Source: Diphasiastrum complanatum
Taxonomy: Eukaryota > Streptophyta > Lycopodiopsida > Lycopodiales > Lycopodiaceae
DNA: 64,000 bases
Direction: 5' to 3'
NCBI GenBank assembly: GCA_029204225.1
Contig: CM055099.1
Location: 68,715,549-68,779,548 of the forward strand
Positions 33,731 to 45,824 of the stretch are shown here, piece by piece. Position numbers and translations under genes: made by a program. Under the pieces are notes generated by a model. That model had not been told where the DNA came from. It saw only the letters and a list, made by a program, of their open reading frames with translations, and searched no databases. The stretch's first letter is position 1, and each line of letters begins with the position of its first letter.

Positions 33731-36554
33731 TCATTTGAAAAGCAAGTCATAAGGTTGTTGATTGCCTAACATCAAGTTCAATAGCCTCATCATCCACAGA
33801 TGGGCATCATCTCCTAATCTTTGTACACACACAAGAAAACTCCTAAAATTAGGATCCTCCTCAGTTATTCTTGTGATGGACTCTGGATACACCGGCAAGG
33901 ACATGTGCTTAGCAATACAACACATGTTAATAACTAGTACATGCAAGACAAGTAGAATGTAATATTTCAATTGTGAAACTAGAAAACAAAAAATGTACCA
34001 ACCCAAGGGTATCGAGAAGGTGTGAACCTCATCTCCAAGGATATCATCCTCGTCTACCAATGGCATGTCAAGCTTTCCTTTCCCTACATCTTTTAGTGGC
34101 ATGAGATACTCTTGCACCAAAACACCATCATAATCAAGAGACAAGCAAGGCCTACATGACTGCCTAGCTGCCTTTATAACTACACCAATCCTGCATTCCA
34201 AATCAATAATAGTTCCTCTTGGAGGACAGAGATACTACATGAGAAACAACATAAATGGTGTAGAATTCTCTAGGGTGCCTCCATGGCTCTTTTGTACTTT
34301 TATTAATAGCTTGTTCACAATTGGGAAGATGATGACAAAGTACTTCACTCTCCACAATCAAATTCAACATGCTACTAATTTCTTAGAGGAGATCTTAAAT
34401 GTGTGTGGGCAAGAATTTTTCCTATGGAGGAGAAAAATCACAAGGATATCCATCTACAACAAAACAAGACATAAGATTGTGTAAGAAAATGTATAAAAAC
34501 TATAGTATGAGAAGTACAGACAAGAACTTAGAAATTGTCACCTTGATCTTGGTGTCCACGGTTTGTGACATTCTCCGAATGGGCTCATGCCAATCACAAC
34601 AAACCTTCGAGAAATGGTCAACAGACCCATAGCCTTGGCATGCTGTTCTACTACACTCACAAATCCAAACTTGCAAAAAGAATGACCCATCCAAAATCAT
34701 CTACAAGTGCAGATGACAATCCCAAAGAATACAATGAGTGATCATCTATCATGACATTCCATGATGGAATCTTTTCACAAACTCCAATCACACCATGTCT
34801 AGTGGAAATATCAATACATATTACATTTACAAACCATGCACATGTTGAATTTCACACGTGGGGGAATGCCACAAAAGTGTGATTTTGATCTCCTAAGACT
34901 TTGGCACATAGATCACACATAGATTGAAAATCAAGATCTATTCCATAAATCGAAGTCCATAAATCTAAGGCAAGAGCACATTACACCATGCATAAATCAT
35001 CAAGACAAGTAGATTCACACATGTGGATGCTTGTACAACTGAAAAACTAAGTGTGGAACTGCCCTCCTCTCAAGTAGAGAGAGAATCCAACTGAGAAAAC
35101 TCAACTAGAGAGAGAAACTCGAGATTGATCAGAATAGTGTAGAAATCTCATAACTCCAAAAACTTACAATACAAATGAATTGATGCTCATATATATAGGT
35201 GCTTGAGCTAGAGGGGAGTGAAACATGATTGGACCCCTTTTTTACCTCCTCTAAATCCTATTGGTTGAGTGACATATAGGCCCTGGATCATGATTGGACC
35301 ATTTTGATAGATTTCTAGCTTTTTATTGATGACCAACTCTCATGCCAACATATGGAGATGTGTCACTCACCAAATGTAATCTTGACACATGTAAGTAGCC
35401 TAACCGAACTCGGGCTACATCACTTTTGACTTTTGGCCTAATCATAACTTGACATGTGTACTTGCACAAATTGCCTCTAATGCCAAAAATGGCCTAATCA
35501 ACAACTAACATGTGTATGGTCTCTACTAAAGTTTGAGTACCCCTAGATTAACATGAATAACATGATTTTGACTATTTTACACATGTGGGAACATGATCCA
35601 CACGTGTGAGATTTTCACATGAGCTAGAAATATAAAATAACCAAGCTAGATTTTGCCAAATTTTCACAGCACAATCCATGCCTTTTCTTTTGCATCCCCT
35701 TGAAATATTGTGCTTGAAAAACTCTCTAATTGCTTGAAATTCATGCATATCTGTCCTACCCTTCTCAACCAAGCTATTGAGTGATATATAATCACAAACC
35801 AAGATTTCCAACTCTTTAGTAGGCTATGAATGCCAATATTGTGGAACGATAGACTCCAAAGATATATATACAACATCAAAAATACATTTATGTATCTTAC
35901 TCTCTCGTGCACTTATGCCAAGCAAGTCAAACACTTTAATATTGTCCCCTTCACCAACATCTAACAAGTGAACCAACACCAAAAGACAATTAGAGCTCAT
36001 ATTTCAAAGAAAAACATGATACTATTAAAATCAATTCAAATGCAAAGTTCAAGAAGTGTGCAAAACAAGAACAAACATAAAAACTCACCAAGGTTTATCA
36101 TTCTCCTCTTTTTTGGTCTACCAAGTTGTCCTTTTCTTGTTTCTTGAGGCACATTGTCCACTAGCTCTTGTTGGCTACTTTGCTATTATCATCAGAAAAG
36201 GAGCTTTCCGAAAGTAGTATACCACTCTTGTTCCTTTTCATAAAAAAAAATTTCCTCATCATAGTGTGTTGCCGTTATGTATACATACATGTGACAATTA
36301 TAACAATTGTGAAGGCAACAAGCGTGAAGTAGCGCAGTTACTACAAAGTACTGAAATGAACTATGACGTGGTTTGCATCGTGGACAGGGCAGAGGAAGAG
36401 CTCCATTTTGAATGGTAACAGTAGACAATCGTCGCGACGATCGTCGAAGACGTTGAGCAAGTCGAGTCGACTGGCTCGCCCTTGAGAAGATGTCGATGTC
36501 GATGGAGTTGATATCAGGATGTCGACTAAGTCCATTTGGTGAAGTCAATGACAT
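33731..36554 (-). pseudogene. Unknown multi-exon gene with AT-hook-like motif, broken by an LTR
   Basis: Coding-like minus-strand blocks lie at about 36554-36360 (Arg-rich, CG-rich), 36182-36102 (contains GQLGRPKKRRM, AT-hook-like, ending at a GTGAGT donor), 35918-35640 (acceptor TTGTTAG, joins in phase; KVFDLLGISARESKIHKC, VKIWQ, one TAG), 34790-34500, and 34201-33731 (QSCRPCLSLDYDGVLVQEYL; an intron is likely near 34015-33910). A minus-strand LTR at 34844-35619 sits inside it, and copia sequence at 36677 lies just upstream. I recognise no family. Exon limits are estimates, and the blocks could belong to more than one gene. Confidence 0.35.
34844..35619 (-). repeat. Solo-like LTR inserted in the unknown gene
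   Basis: The reverse strand starts TGTGAAAAT at 35619 and ends AATTCAACA at 34844. A TATATATA box lies near 35191-35200. The 34844-35180 part is the inverted counterpart of 37496-37821. No polyprotein is attached, so it is a solo or truncated LTR. The exact ends are uncertain by a few bases. Confidence 0.55.
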
Positions 36555-36676
36555 GAGCGTCGACTAAGTCGATCCTACTTCTGCTTCAAGTTGAGGTAGT
36601 GCACAGACGGTTTGACTTGTGCGAGTAAGACTGCATGTCGTTGTAGAGAGAGAATATTTACATTGTATACTTCAAC

Positions 36677-37495
36677 TCAGAAAATGGATATAGGTGAGTA
36701 GGAGTTAAGATTAAGTCCAACACATAGAGCAAAAGTTTCATCGTAATCAATTTCCTTGGTTTGCAAGAAGCCTTTTGCTACAAGCCTAGCTTTATACTTA
36801 TATATTGATCCATCCTGATTATACTTCAATCTATACACCCACTGGTGATCAAGTGGTTTCTTTCCTTGAGGAAGATTAACAAGATACCAAGTATGATTTT
36901 CCATGAGAGCATCATACTCCACTTTTATAGCATTCATCCAACTTTTTGATTTACAAGCATCTTTAGAACAAGTTGGTTCATCAAACATTAAAATAAGGAA
37001 AGTGTATGAAGTAAAAGATGAAATGCCTTACCTTTGATCACCTTTGCCATCATAAGTGAGCCTCAATGGCTTGGCCCTTGTTCTTGTGGATCTTCTTGGA
37101 GTCCTTGGATATTGAGGTGGATCCTCAAGCTCTTGATCACTTTGAAGATCCTCCTCCATCCTAGCATGGTCTTTGACATCAAGATGATTAGTAGCATTAT
37201 CATCCTCTTTACAAGCATGTACTTCATAAAAATTAACATCCCTACTCGCTAAAACGTTTTTAGTGATGGGATTGAAGACTCTATACCCTTTGCTATTTTT
37301 ACCGTATCCCACAAAGATGTCTTCTATGGAAGTTGCATCATCCTTCTTTCTTGTATTCAAAGATTGTTGTGCATAGCATGTGGATCCAAAATCTTTAGAT
37401 CCTTGAGATTTGGATTTTCTCCAAATAGAGCTTCATATGGTGTGATTCCTCCAATGTCTTGGTTGGGCAATCTATTGCATAGGAAGTTAGCACAT
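36677..37495 (-). pseudogene. Copia integrase-RT fragment
   Basis: From 37495 leftwards it reads the integrase C-terminus (PYEALFGENPN), then the linker (NSKGYRVFNPITKNVL, TPRRSTRTRAKPLRL), and the RT beginning (WMNAIKVEYDALMENHTW, DHQWVYRLKYNQDG, ARLVAKGF). It stops before the RT catalytic core. Blocks 37360-37028 and 36988-36677 are in one frame; the 37495-37361 piece is shifted. The right edge coincides with an LTR piece of opposite orientation. Confidence 0.88.
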
Positions 37496-37821
37496 GTGAT
37501 TATTTTAAGTTTTTGGAGTTATAAGATTTCTACACTATTTTGGTCAATCTTGAGTTTCTCTCTCTAGTTGAGCTTTCTCACTTGGATTCTCTCTCTACTC
37601 GAGAGGAGGGCATTTTCACACTTAGCTTTCAATTGTACAGTATCCACACACGTGAATATACTTGTCTTGATTGTTTATGCACGTAGTAATGTGCTCTTGC
37701 GTTACATTTATGGAATAGATCTTGGTTTTCAATCTATGCGTGATCTATGTGCAATCACCACATCTTAGTAGATCAAAATCACACTTTGTGGCATTCCCAC
37801 ATGTGTGAAACTCAACAAGTC
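37496..37821 (+). repeat. Truncated LTR with degenerate primer site
   Basis: It is the inverted relative of 34844-35180, ending GTGTGAAACTCAACA. A TGGTATC word near 37826, five bases further on, resembles the start of the initiator tRNA-Met site. The upstream half of this LTR is missing. Confidence 0.55.
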
Positions 37822-38048
37822 TTGGTATCCATTGCCAATGTAAGTAAAGTCCATTCCAATGCATTTAATTAAAAGGTAAATTATTTTGATTAATTCGTGG
37901 AATTAATTAAAATACAGGCTAATAAATGTACAGCCTATGCTTTGTGCTTGATTGATTGTGAAAACTTTCTAACTTACACTTTTTATATCAGAGTGTAGAT
38001 TAGTGCTACTAGAAGGGCGAACATATTGAAACTTATGCCATTTGTAAG

Positions 38049-38885
38049 GTGAGGATGGAGTCCATTTTGTGGCTCCAAGATGTGATGGAGATTGTGCTAG
38101 GACTTGAGGAGGAGCCTCAAGTCCAAAAGTGCAAAAAGAGGGCTAGGATGGCCCTACCCATCATAAAGATGAATGTTTCCAATGAAGTGTTGTGGGAGAT
38201 TGGCTCATGCACCTCATCCGAAGAGGCTTGAGGCACATTGAAATCCATCTATGAGGGAAAGAACACATTGAGAATCAATCAACGTTCCTTGAAGGATGAT
38301 GGAGAGGTGAAAGCAGACTTCACAAAGTACAAGCCAAGAGGAAGGGGCAAAGAGCAACATCAATATTTCAAGAAGGACAAGTCAATCGAAGGAGAGTGAT
38401 GATGAGTCATCACAACCATCAACAAGCTGCAAATCCAACAAAATGTGCTTCTTTTGTGGCAAGAAGGGGCATTTTGCTTCTAATTGTTTCAAGAAGAAGG
38501 ATGGTGATGTGGGAGCAAGTGGGACTAGATGTGGTAGTCTTTTCAAGATTGATGCTAATCCTTGTGAAAGTGTGACCAAGAGGAGCTTGGACCATCTCAA
38601 GGAGGAGAAAGCAAGTGATCTACCTCAACCTATGTTCCAAGATGGTAAGGCTCATGAAGAAGGTGCTTTCGCAAAAGCACATGGGGAGCTATTGCCAAGG
38701 AGGTCTACTTCTCAATTCTTTTATCTTGTTCATTTGGATGATTTCATTTCATCATGTAGAAGCAAAGATGGTGCAATTTCATGTGACTTCTTATTTGAAG
38801 ACTTCAATTGGAGGTATCTCTTATCAAAGGTGCTTGATATGAAGATTGCAATAGTTGATACTTTGGGGATCTTTAGATCCATATA
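38049..38885 (+). pseudogene. Copia Gag fragments
   Basis: The stretch reads MESILWLQDVMEIV and NVSNEVLWEIGSCTSSEEA (Gag), then after stops and deletions a CCHC zinc knuckle (CFFCGKKGHFASNC near 38445). The remainder to 38885 is Gag/Pol debris in one frame with no identified domain. The Gag start resembles that of copia element 1 in this window but is clearly diverged. Confidence 0.8.
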
Positions 38886-39305
38886 ATTTGCCAATATTCC
38901 TTTGCATATAAGGATTAAGGATCATCTAATCTCAATCAAGAGGATGATGGTACGATTCTCAAATCTACCAAAAATCCAAGTGTATGATGGAGATTTGCCA
39001 AGGCTCGAGGAGGAGTCTTCTCGACACTCCATAGTCATGAATGCTGGAAAATTCAACTTCAGTCAAAGATCCATCAAAGAAAAATATGTATCGAGCAAAA
39101 ACCAAACTGTGAATTATGGACAATATTAAAAACTTGCAGAAACCCTAATGGACAAAATTGGGCAAATTACAAGAAATGGGCAAAGTACGCAAATGAGTCA
39201 GTAATCCCGAGAAACCAAAAGCCAAAATCCGGGCCATGCATACTACAAGAAAAAATCAAATAAAACACCAAGGAAATGGAGGACCGAGGGAAAAAGAGGA
39301 CACCT

Positions 39306-39381
<76 letters not shown>

Positions 39382-39553
39382 GTAGATACCTCCTCTAGAT
39401 GTTGACAAACAAAAGTGGCATCTTGGTTGGTTTTGGAAAGGGGCCTTAAATGGCACCAACCCCTACACCCTCAAGGAGGCCACTTGATGTACTTGCCAAT
39501 GGGTGTTGGACAAATGGACAAAAGGGCCCAAAGGGCATGAAAATTGACAAGGC
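38886..39553. repeat. Noncoding stretch with (GA)n microsatellite
   Basis: A perfect GA repeat of about 67 bases lies at 39311-39377. The flanks hold no readable gene. Confidence 0.85.
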
Positions 39554-40203
39554 TGTGAAAGATCTCAGATCCTTAAGATCTAATCTACTTGAATGATCTT
39601 TGGTTAGAAAGAGAAATACACTACCAATTTCACCAATGTAGAAAAATCAGCATCTACACACAATTTGAGATGCAAACACTAATAGAACTTGATCAAACTT
39701 GAATGAAATGATTATGTACTGTTGCTATCCATACAAAACCAGCAAGCTACTGTATTTCACACGTGTGGATCCAAAAATAGCAAATATAGATCATTCTACA
39801 CATAGAATTGCAAGCAATCACCAAGATAGTGCACCAATGGATAGTAGAACCCAAGAGAACCATGTATAAGCATGAAATGAGATAGAGAAGAGGGAATATG
39901 ACTCTCTCCATGAGTTACATCCTTTTATAACAGGTCCAAACCCTATTTGGCCACTTGACTTTCCCACCAAAATGCTAACCCTACCAATTTTGGGTCTAGA
40001 TTCAATGTACCCAACTTATTCACATTGAATCTACTCAAACTCGCATTCTATCTTTCCCACACTTTCAAAAAGTGTTTATTCAAATGAAATTTAGACTAAT
40101 GAACTTTGAAAAGTCAACCTCTAAGTCTAAAACAAGTTTTGACCACAATATGCCAAATATGGAAATATTGCAAAATGTGATGAAACTAGTTGAATCTTTC
40201 ACA
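39554..40203 (-). repeat. Reverse-oriented copia 3' LTR
   Basis: The reverse strand runs from TGTGAAAGATTCAAC (40203) to GATCTTTCACA (39554). It is related to the LTR at 29991-30619 and is preceded on its own strand by the polypurine tract GAAGAGGGAG (40213-40204). Only a short internal remnant lies to its right, to about 40260. It contains a CACACGTGTG palindrome near 39756. Confidence 0.7.
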
Positions 40204-40639
40204 CTCCCTCTTCAACTAGTTTTAGCATAGGCTTGATGTCATCTTATGGCAAGATGGAGATGGAAGCTCATTCATGGAGTATCATGGTGGATACAAGGCA
40301 ACAAAGGACAAAGGAGGAGAAGACATGCAAGCAAAAGTTGATCACTCACATTTATTGTTTGTTTGCTGTATTTTTTTAGAGAGTTCAGAGTTGGAAGCAT
40401 GATGGAATCATCTCACTTACATTCTATTTGATTCTTCATGTTCTAGTGACATTTTTACATGTAAAATTGATGTAAGAAATAATGAGGCATCCCAAGTGGA
40501 CACTATTCTCTATATCAATTATGGTTGTTTCTATTTTGAGCATTACATGATCATTGAAAGGAGATCTATTCTTAGGAAGAAGATCATTAAAGTTCTATTG
40601 GCAAAAACTATGCTAGGAGCATTGGAAGCTAGGAAAGCG

Positions 40640-41170
40640 AGTTTTGAGGTACATAATTGGAACTCGAGATTTTGGCATATTGTATGAGGGATCATCACCT
40701 AATCTTTTTGGATTTTCAGATTCGGACTATGTTGGAGATGTAATGGATAGGAAATCCATTAGTGCTTATTGTATTTTCATAGGTGATGGAGCTATATCAT
40801 GGATGTCAAAGAAACAAGCCACTATCTCATTGTCATCTAGTGAGGCCGAGTACAAAGCTCTTACACATTGCACAAAGGAGATGGTATGGATCAAAAGGAT
40901 GATCAAGGATCTTCACTTGCTAAATTTTTAAGAGAGCCCAATCATCTTTTATGACAATCAATCAGCCCAAATAATGGCATCCAATCCTATCTTTCATGCT
41001 AGGAGCAAGCATATTGAGATACAATATCATTTTGTGAGGGAGCGAGTCATTGCAAAGGAGGTGGAGCTTCAACATGTGTCTTCAAGGGAATGTGTAGCTG
41101 ATATCTTCACCAAAGCATTGGGAAAAGACTTGTTCATGAAGCATAGGACTTCACTTTTGACCATGAATGA
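40640..41170 (+). pseudogene. Copia RNase H fragment
   Basis: It reads RYIIGTRDFGILYEG, AISWMSKKQATISLSS, SEAEYKAL and, after a TAA near 40930, HARSKHIEIQYHFVRERV and CVADIFTKAL. This is the C-terminal RNase H part of the same copia family as 29245-29990. It is truncated at both ends and lies in the opposite orientation to the adjacent LTR at 39554-40203, so the two come from different insertions. Confidence 0.88.
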
Positions 41171-41273
41171 GTGACATAATGAACCTCCAATAGCTTCATT
41201 TCCATCAGCAAAACCAGCCAAGAATGCTAGTACAAATCCAACATCAAAACAATGTTCACCAATGTAGCTAGTT

Positions 41274-42062
41274 TTACCATATCTTGACAATTTGCACACA
41301 TCCACATAAAAAAAGCTCAAACATGAGATAGAACAAGTAAAGTAAACTTGAACAACACTTCCTTGCTGCTCCTTTGACCTTACTTGAGTCTTCAATATGC
41401 TGCAAAAACAGATCCATAACACCTTTGCCAATCTCTCCTTTGATGCTCTTGACTAGCTCCAAATTGCCAACTTCCCTTTTGACTAGTTGAAGCGCTCCTT
41501 GATTCTTTTGAGCACGATCCATAATACTCATATGAGTATTAAAATTTACAGCATTCCGATAACGATGTGGCAATTTGTTGTATGACTCGAGCTCTTGTAG
41601 TACCCATTGTTGTGGATCTTGAGCAGCCACACCAACAGGATGAAGTCCAAAAGCTTGAAGTGGAAAATCGTTTGGTGTTGGAACAGTTGGTTGCAACCAA
41701 ATAAGTTGATCATCGCATGCTTGTTGCTTTCCCTTGTTGTTTTGCATTGTCTCCAGATGATCATAACTACCTTGACCTGGATTTTCATATGTTGAAGCAT
41801 TTAGGAAAGAAGAAGGGTTTTGACCTTGATAAACATCTTGGTTTTGTAGGGTAGTACTCATCACAGATTCAAAGTGCGACATCATCAACTCTAACATCTT
41901 CTCCCAACGTCGAACTTTCCTGCATTTGCTGCCATCTTTGTTTATTCACTTCGGTAGTGTCTTGTATAGCAGTTAAAACTTTGGTTAATATTTCCTCTGT
42001 TCCAAGCGGATTCTCATTGATAGGAACTTCTTCGGTATTACTTGTTTTTTCGGTGCCATTTT
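41274..42062 (-). pseudogene. Hypothetical protein with helical N-terminus
   Basis: A 207-residue frame (41897-41274) contains WEKM-like helical sequence just upstream in another frame, then LMMSHFESVMSTTLQNQDVY, a Gln/Pro-rich middle (WLQPTVPTPNDFPLQAFGL) and a charged helical end (GNLELVKSIKGEIGKGVMDL). An upstream frame (from about 42058) reads ILTKVLTAIQDTTEVNKQRW before a frameshift near 41925. No family is recognised. It may be an accessory protein of a transposon; its 3' end abuts copia debris. Confidence 0.35.
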
Positions 42063-42399
42063 ATTGAACTCAACGTAATAATCACTTTTGCTTTTTACTA
42101 CGTTGAAATCCGATGTCACACAGAAGAGAGATGGAAATTTGAAAATTTGGTAGGAAACAACATAAGATTGAACTTAGAAATAGGGGTCTTATAAAAATGT
42201 GAAATGTATATGATTTTTTTTTTTGAAATCCATGAAACACTTGTGCTCGTAGAAGATAGAGAGCCGTTAAAAACTTAAAATTTGACGACAATTTTTCTCT
42301 TGGGTCACTGAGGTGGATGAACCATGTGCTCGTTAAACAATTAAGACCGTAAAACAAAATAGAAAAAACCTGGGAAGGGCTCGTGAAGAGGAGGTCACG

Positions 42400-42610
42400 G
42401 TCTCGGCTAAGGAGTCAAGCTGAGGAACAAGACGCTCGGTCGAGAGCTGAGGACAAATGCTCGGTCGAGTTTTGATGTGTGGCCCCAATAGTGCATTCGG
42501 CTCGGTCGAGAGCCGAGGACAAATGCTCGGTCGAGAGCTGAGTCGCGAAATGCCCGGTCGACTCACGAAATGCTCGGTCAAGAGTGGACGCACGAAATGC
42601 TCGTTGTGGG
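42400..42610 (+). repeat. CG-rich minisatellite, TGCTCGGTCGAG words
   Basis: About eight copies of GCTCGGTCGAG or close variants occur in 210 bp, in larger units that include GAGGACAAATGCTCGGTCGA. The CG content is well above that of the neighbourhood. No gene is indicated. Confidence 0.8.
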
Positions 42611-42664
42611 CAGAGATAGCAGTACTTTCTCGAGTAGAATTAAACAAATTAACCTGCTGCGGAA

Positions 42665-42835
42665 GGATTGGTCATAGATTGATTGCTAGCCACAAAATCA
42701 GAGTAAATTTGCAAAGATCAGGTGCTCGGATTGGTCGTAGATTGATTGCTGGCCACAAAATCAGAGTAAATTTGAAAAGATCATGTGCTCGGATTGGTCG
42801 TAGATTGACTGCTGGCCACAAAATCAGATGGAAAT
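42665..42835 (+). repeat. 63-bp tandem repeat, nearly three copies
   Basis: Units start at 42665, 42728 and 42791, exactly 63 bases apart, each with ATTGGTCRTAGATTGAYTGC and CCACAAAATCAGA. The unit is a multiple of three, so an open frame crosses it with a 21-residue repeat, but a gene is not otherwise supported. Confidence 0.9.
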
Positions 42836-44354
42836 TAATGGTAAAAAGCAAAAGTGGAAGATCCTTTGTAGAAAGAATGTGGATCAGCGATGCTTGGCTT
42901 GAATGCAAGAAGAAAAACTGAATTTCAAAAGATAGAGCAGCGTGTACACTAAGTTCTAGACTTCCTGTTACGTTGTGCTTGTGTGGGAAAGCTGAGAGCG
43001 AAAAGTAAATGCATGTTCACCGGGTGATTCGTCAAGATGTTAGTTGGTAAGCCAAGGCTGTCGTAAAGCGGAATAGGGTATGAAGTGTTTCGCTCGAAAT
43101 ATCAACAGCAAAAGAAGGCCTACTTTGTGCCTAAATCCGCAAACTGCCAATGCATTGCATAGCTTTTTCTCAGAAGCATTTGCGGCTGTACAGGTAATTG
43201 GCAATATCATTGATTTGGTTGGATGATGCTAAGCGGTGAAATTTTTCTAAAAAGCAGAATACCAGTTCTGGTTTGAGGTCAAGATCCATTGAATGGGATG
43301 GTAGGCAAGAATAACTCCAATGTATCAGATCATTAAAACAATACTCAGAGATGCTGGAAATAAACTTGCTATGCAGGAGTTCACGATCCTTCTTGTTGGT
43401 GGTTCGTCATTCAAGAAAACGATGAAAATAACGGATCTGAGAAAGACAGTCAGTCACAGGAAAATTTTGAAAGACAAGCTGACAATGAACGTCTTAGTGT
43501 TTAGGACATCATCCATTATTTTGAAAGTAGAACAGAGGCCAATAATTCTACTAGCAAAGAAATCTCATTGGAGGTGTCATAGGATGTCCTCGGGCTAAGA
43601 GGGTAGATGTGGGGAAGGTTAGAGTAGTTTTAGGTTAGGTTTAGGCTTTAGGGTAGTTTTTTTTCTTTCTAGTTAGGCCCTAGGATTAGGTTAACTTAAT
43701 TTGGCCACGATATCTCTTTTGTTTTTTGGCTTTTCTTTTTTTAACCTAATCTGCAAAGATAGGATTAGGGCTGTACGAGGGTAGGGTTAGGTTAGACTTT
43801 TTCTTAGATGGACCTGCGAAAGCTTCAAAATGAAAACATTGAAAAAAACTTACAAGGAAACAAAACTTCAAGAATGATGAATTGAAGTGCTTATCTCCCA
43901 AATTTTCTACTCAAACTAAGAATTGACCTCTTCCACAAGATTTGTCATATCTATTTCAATTTTCAACCAAATTGGCAGCAAATTGGCTCAGATTCAAGCT
44001 AAGAGTGAGATCTACAATCCTATAAAATTATAGTCACAAAATTCGACCAAAAGTATAGCAAAAAATGGAGGAAAATAGACTGCAAAAACTATCACTAACT
44101 AAAATTAAAAAGAAAACACTAGAATGGCCATAACTTGGTCATTATAGCTCCAAATCAGAAAATCTTAGTATCTCCAAAAACTTAAAAGAGAGATCTATTG
44201 ATCTCCAATAAGAAACTACACAAAAATTGAAGATTAAATGGTCAAACGTCGAATCAAAACTTGTTGGAAATTGAAAAAAACAAGAAAACTAAAACAAGAA
44301 ACTCTACCAAACTTAACAAAAACCACCAAATCTGATGGGGAAAGGGTCTAATGC
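42836..44354. other. Intergenic or retroelement leader, with telomere-like patch
   Basis: At about 43615-43690 the sequence holds TTTTAGGTTAGGTTTAGG and TTTAGGG words, like a degenerate plant telomere repeat. From ~43800 to 44354 the sequence is probably the leader of the reverse gypsy element whose primer site follows. No gene is seen. Confidence 0.4.
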
Positions 44355-44925
44355 TCTGATACCAAAATTGTCATGTGCCAATCTTAGCATTCAAACATCT
44401 AATCCATTCATTAAAACATCAAATTACAATGGAAATACAAGAAATCAAGAAACTAGTCAAAATCAAGAAGATAGCTAAATGTAGCAAAACTTCACCAAAA
44501 TAGGCAAAGTAAGGTATCATTATTCATGAGTATTGATCATTCACAAGATTAAGCCTAAAACTAGAGCATGATCATAGCTCTCATGTGATTGTAGGCACAT
44601 GAACCATCAATACTCTCAAGAAAGCTCTCAAAGAGAAGCTTCAAGATCACCAAGAGTTCAAAAATCATAAAAGTAGAATAGTCAAATTAGCACGACCTCC
44701 TCTAGTTATAGTGGGTCTTTAGTGCTTCTAATTAACATTTGGGGCCTTATTATCTTAATTTAGGCCTTACAACCATTATTATAATTCCCACCAGTACAAA
44801 TGTGGCGTGGTTGTTTGCGTCTTTTATTAACAATTCCAATGACTAGTTCTAGTCTAGTTTAGCTCCATGGCTATTTTGGTAATTCATTACTAAGATCATG
44901 GGCCAATTACATACAGCACATGACA
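44355..44925 (-). repeat. Reverse gypsy 5' LTR with initiator-Met primer site
   Basis: The LTR occupies 44925-44369 on the minus strand, from TGTCATGTGCTGTATG to GGCACATGACA. It is closely related to the LTR at 61088-61649. On its own strand it is followed by a TTTGGTATCAGAGCAT primer site (44367-44352). Pol sequence is missing to its left. Confidence 0.85.
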
Positions 44926-45824
44926 GGAGAGCATGTGCATGAGCCAGGATGTATCTCCAGGCCAGGAGATGTGCGCTAGGGAGAGCCGAGTGCAATGGCT
45001 AGTGGTATGGGACGCCAATTATCGTAGGAGGGCATGATTATGTCGATAGCTCCAGTGCATGGGGGTGGGTCAGTTGTGACCCTACGAATGGGCAGTTATA
45101 GTGCATCGTCACTGGTATGGGGTGTGTGGAACCTTCAAGGCAATAGATGATCCTAGGGAGTTGTAACACCTGCCCTAACTGCTTGCTACCCATTGCCTGC
45201 TGCCCAACCTCCTGCCCGACCCAGAGTAGTCTTTTGCTACCCACGTGTTCTCAATATCATATGTCCCATAAGTTTTATAGTATACGATATCTGTTTCCAT
45301 ATATACGAAAACCAACACATTTTCTCTTGTGTGCGTGTGTGCTCGCGAAAAGGTCCAAAATGCCCAAAAAATGCTTGTGATGGGCTTTTAAATTCCAAAC
45401 ATTTGGACAGTGTGAAGAATTGCCAAAAATTGGCAAATCTAGCTTGATCAAAAACCATGTAGTATAATGTAAATTTGTACATAAGTGGATTCCACACATG
45501 TGAGGCCAAGATGACACATGACAATCCACTCCTAATGTATGTTAGGTCAAGTCCATAGAGTTGGTCATGTCATTTTGGTAGTGATTCCTAGTTTATAGGA
45601 CCTAAATCCTAGATTTAAGGTGAGAATTGACCAACTAGCTATCTACCAAGCATGACTCTAGGGAATAGACTAGGGTTTCAATTTAGGAAAAAAAGTCTGA
45701 GTTAACCTCCTTATTACATGCTGGAAATCCATCTAACTTCACAAAGGAAGTCGAATTTGCCATGTATTCCAAGCTCCCATAGTGAGAAGATAGAATATCT
45801 TTGGAGCTCATTGGCAATCTCAAG
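44926..45824. other. Intergenic with possible LTR debris
   Basis: No protein is readable. A GGATTCCACACATGTGAGG word near 45488 resembles the palindrome seen in several LTRs here, so part of 45440-45800 may be LTR debris. Confidence 0.4.

Noticed and set aside
39311-39377. CRISPR-like or other structured array
   Set aside because: It is a simple GA microsatellite; no CRISPR array or organelle or bacterial gene is present anywhere in the window.
42457-42921. A 154-residue frame with 21-residue internal repeats
   Set aside because: It follows from a 63-bp minisatellite and a CG-rich repeat; no start context, domain or flanking gene supports it.
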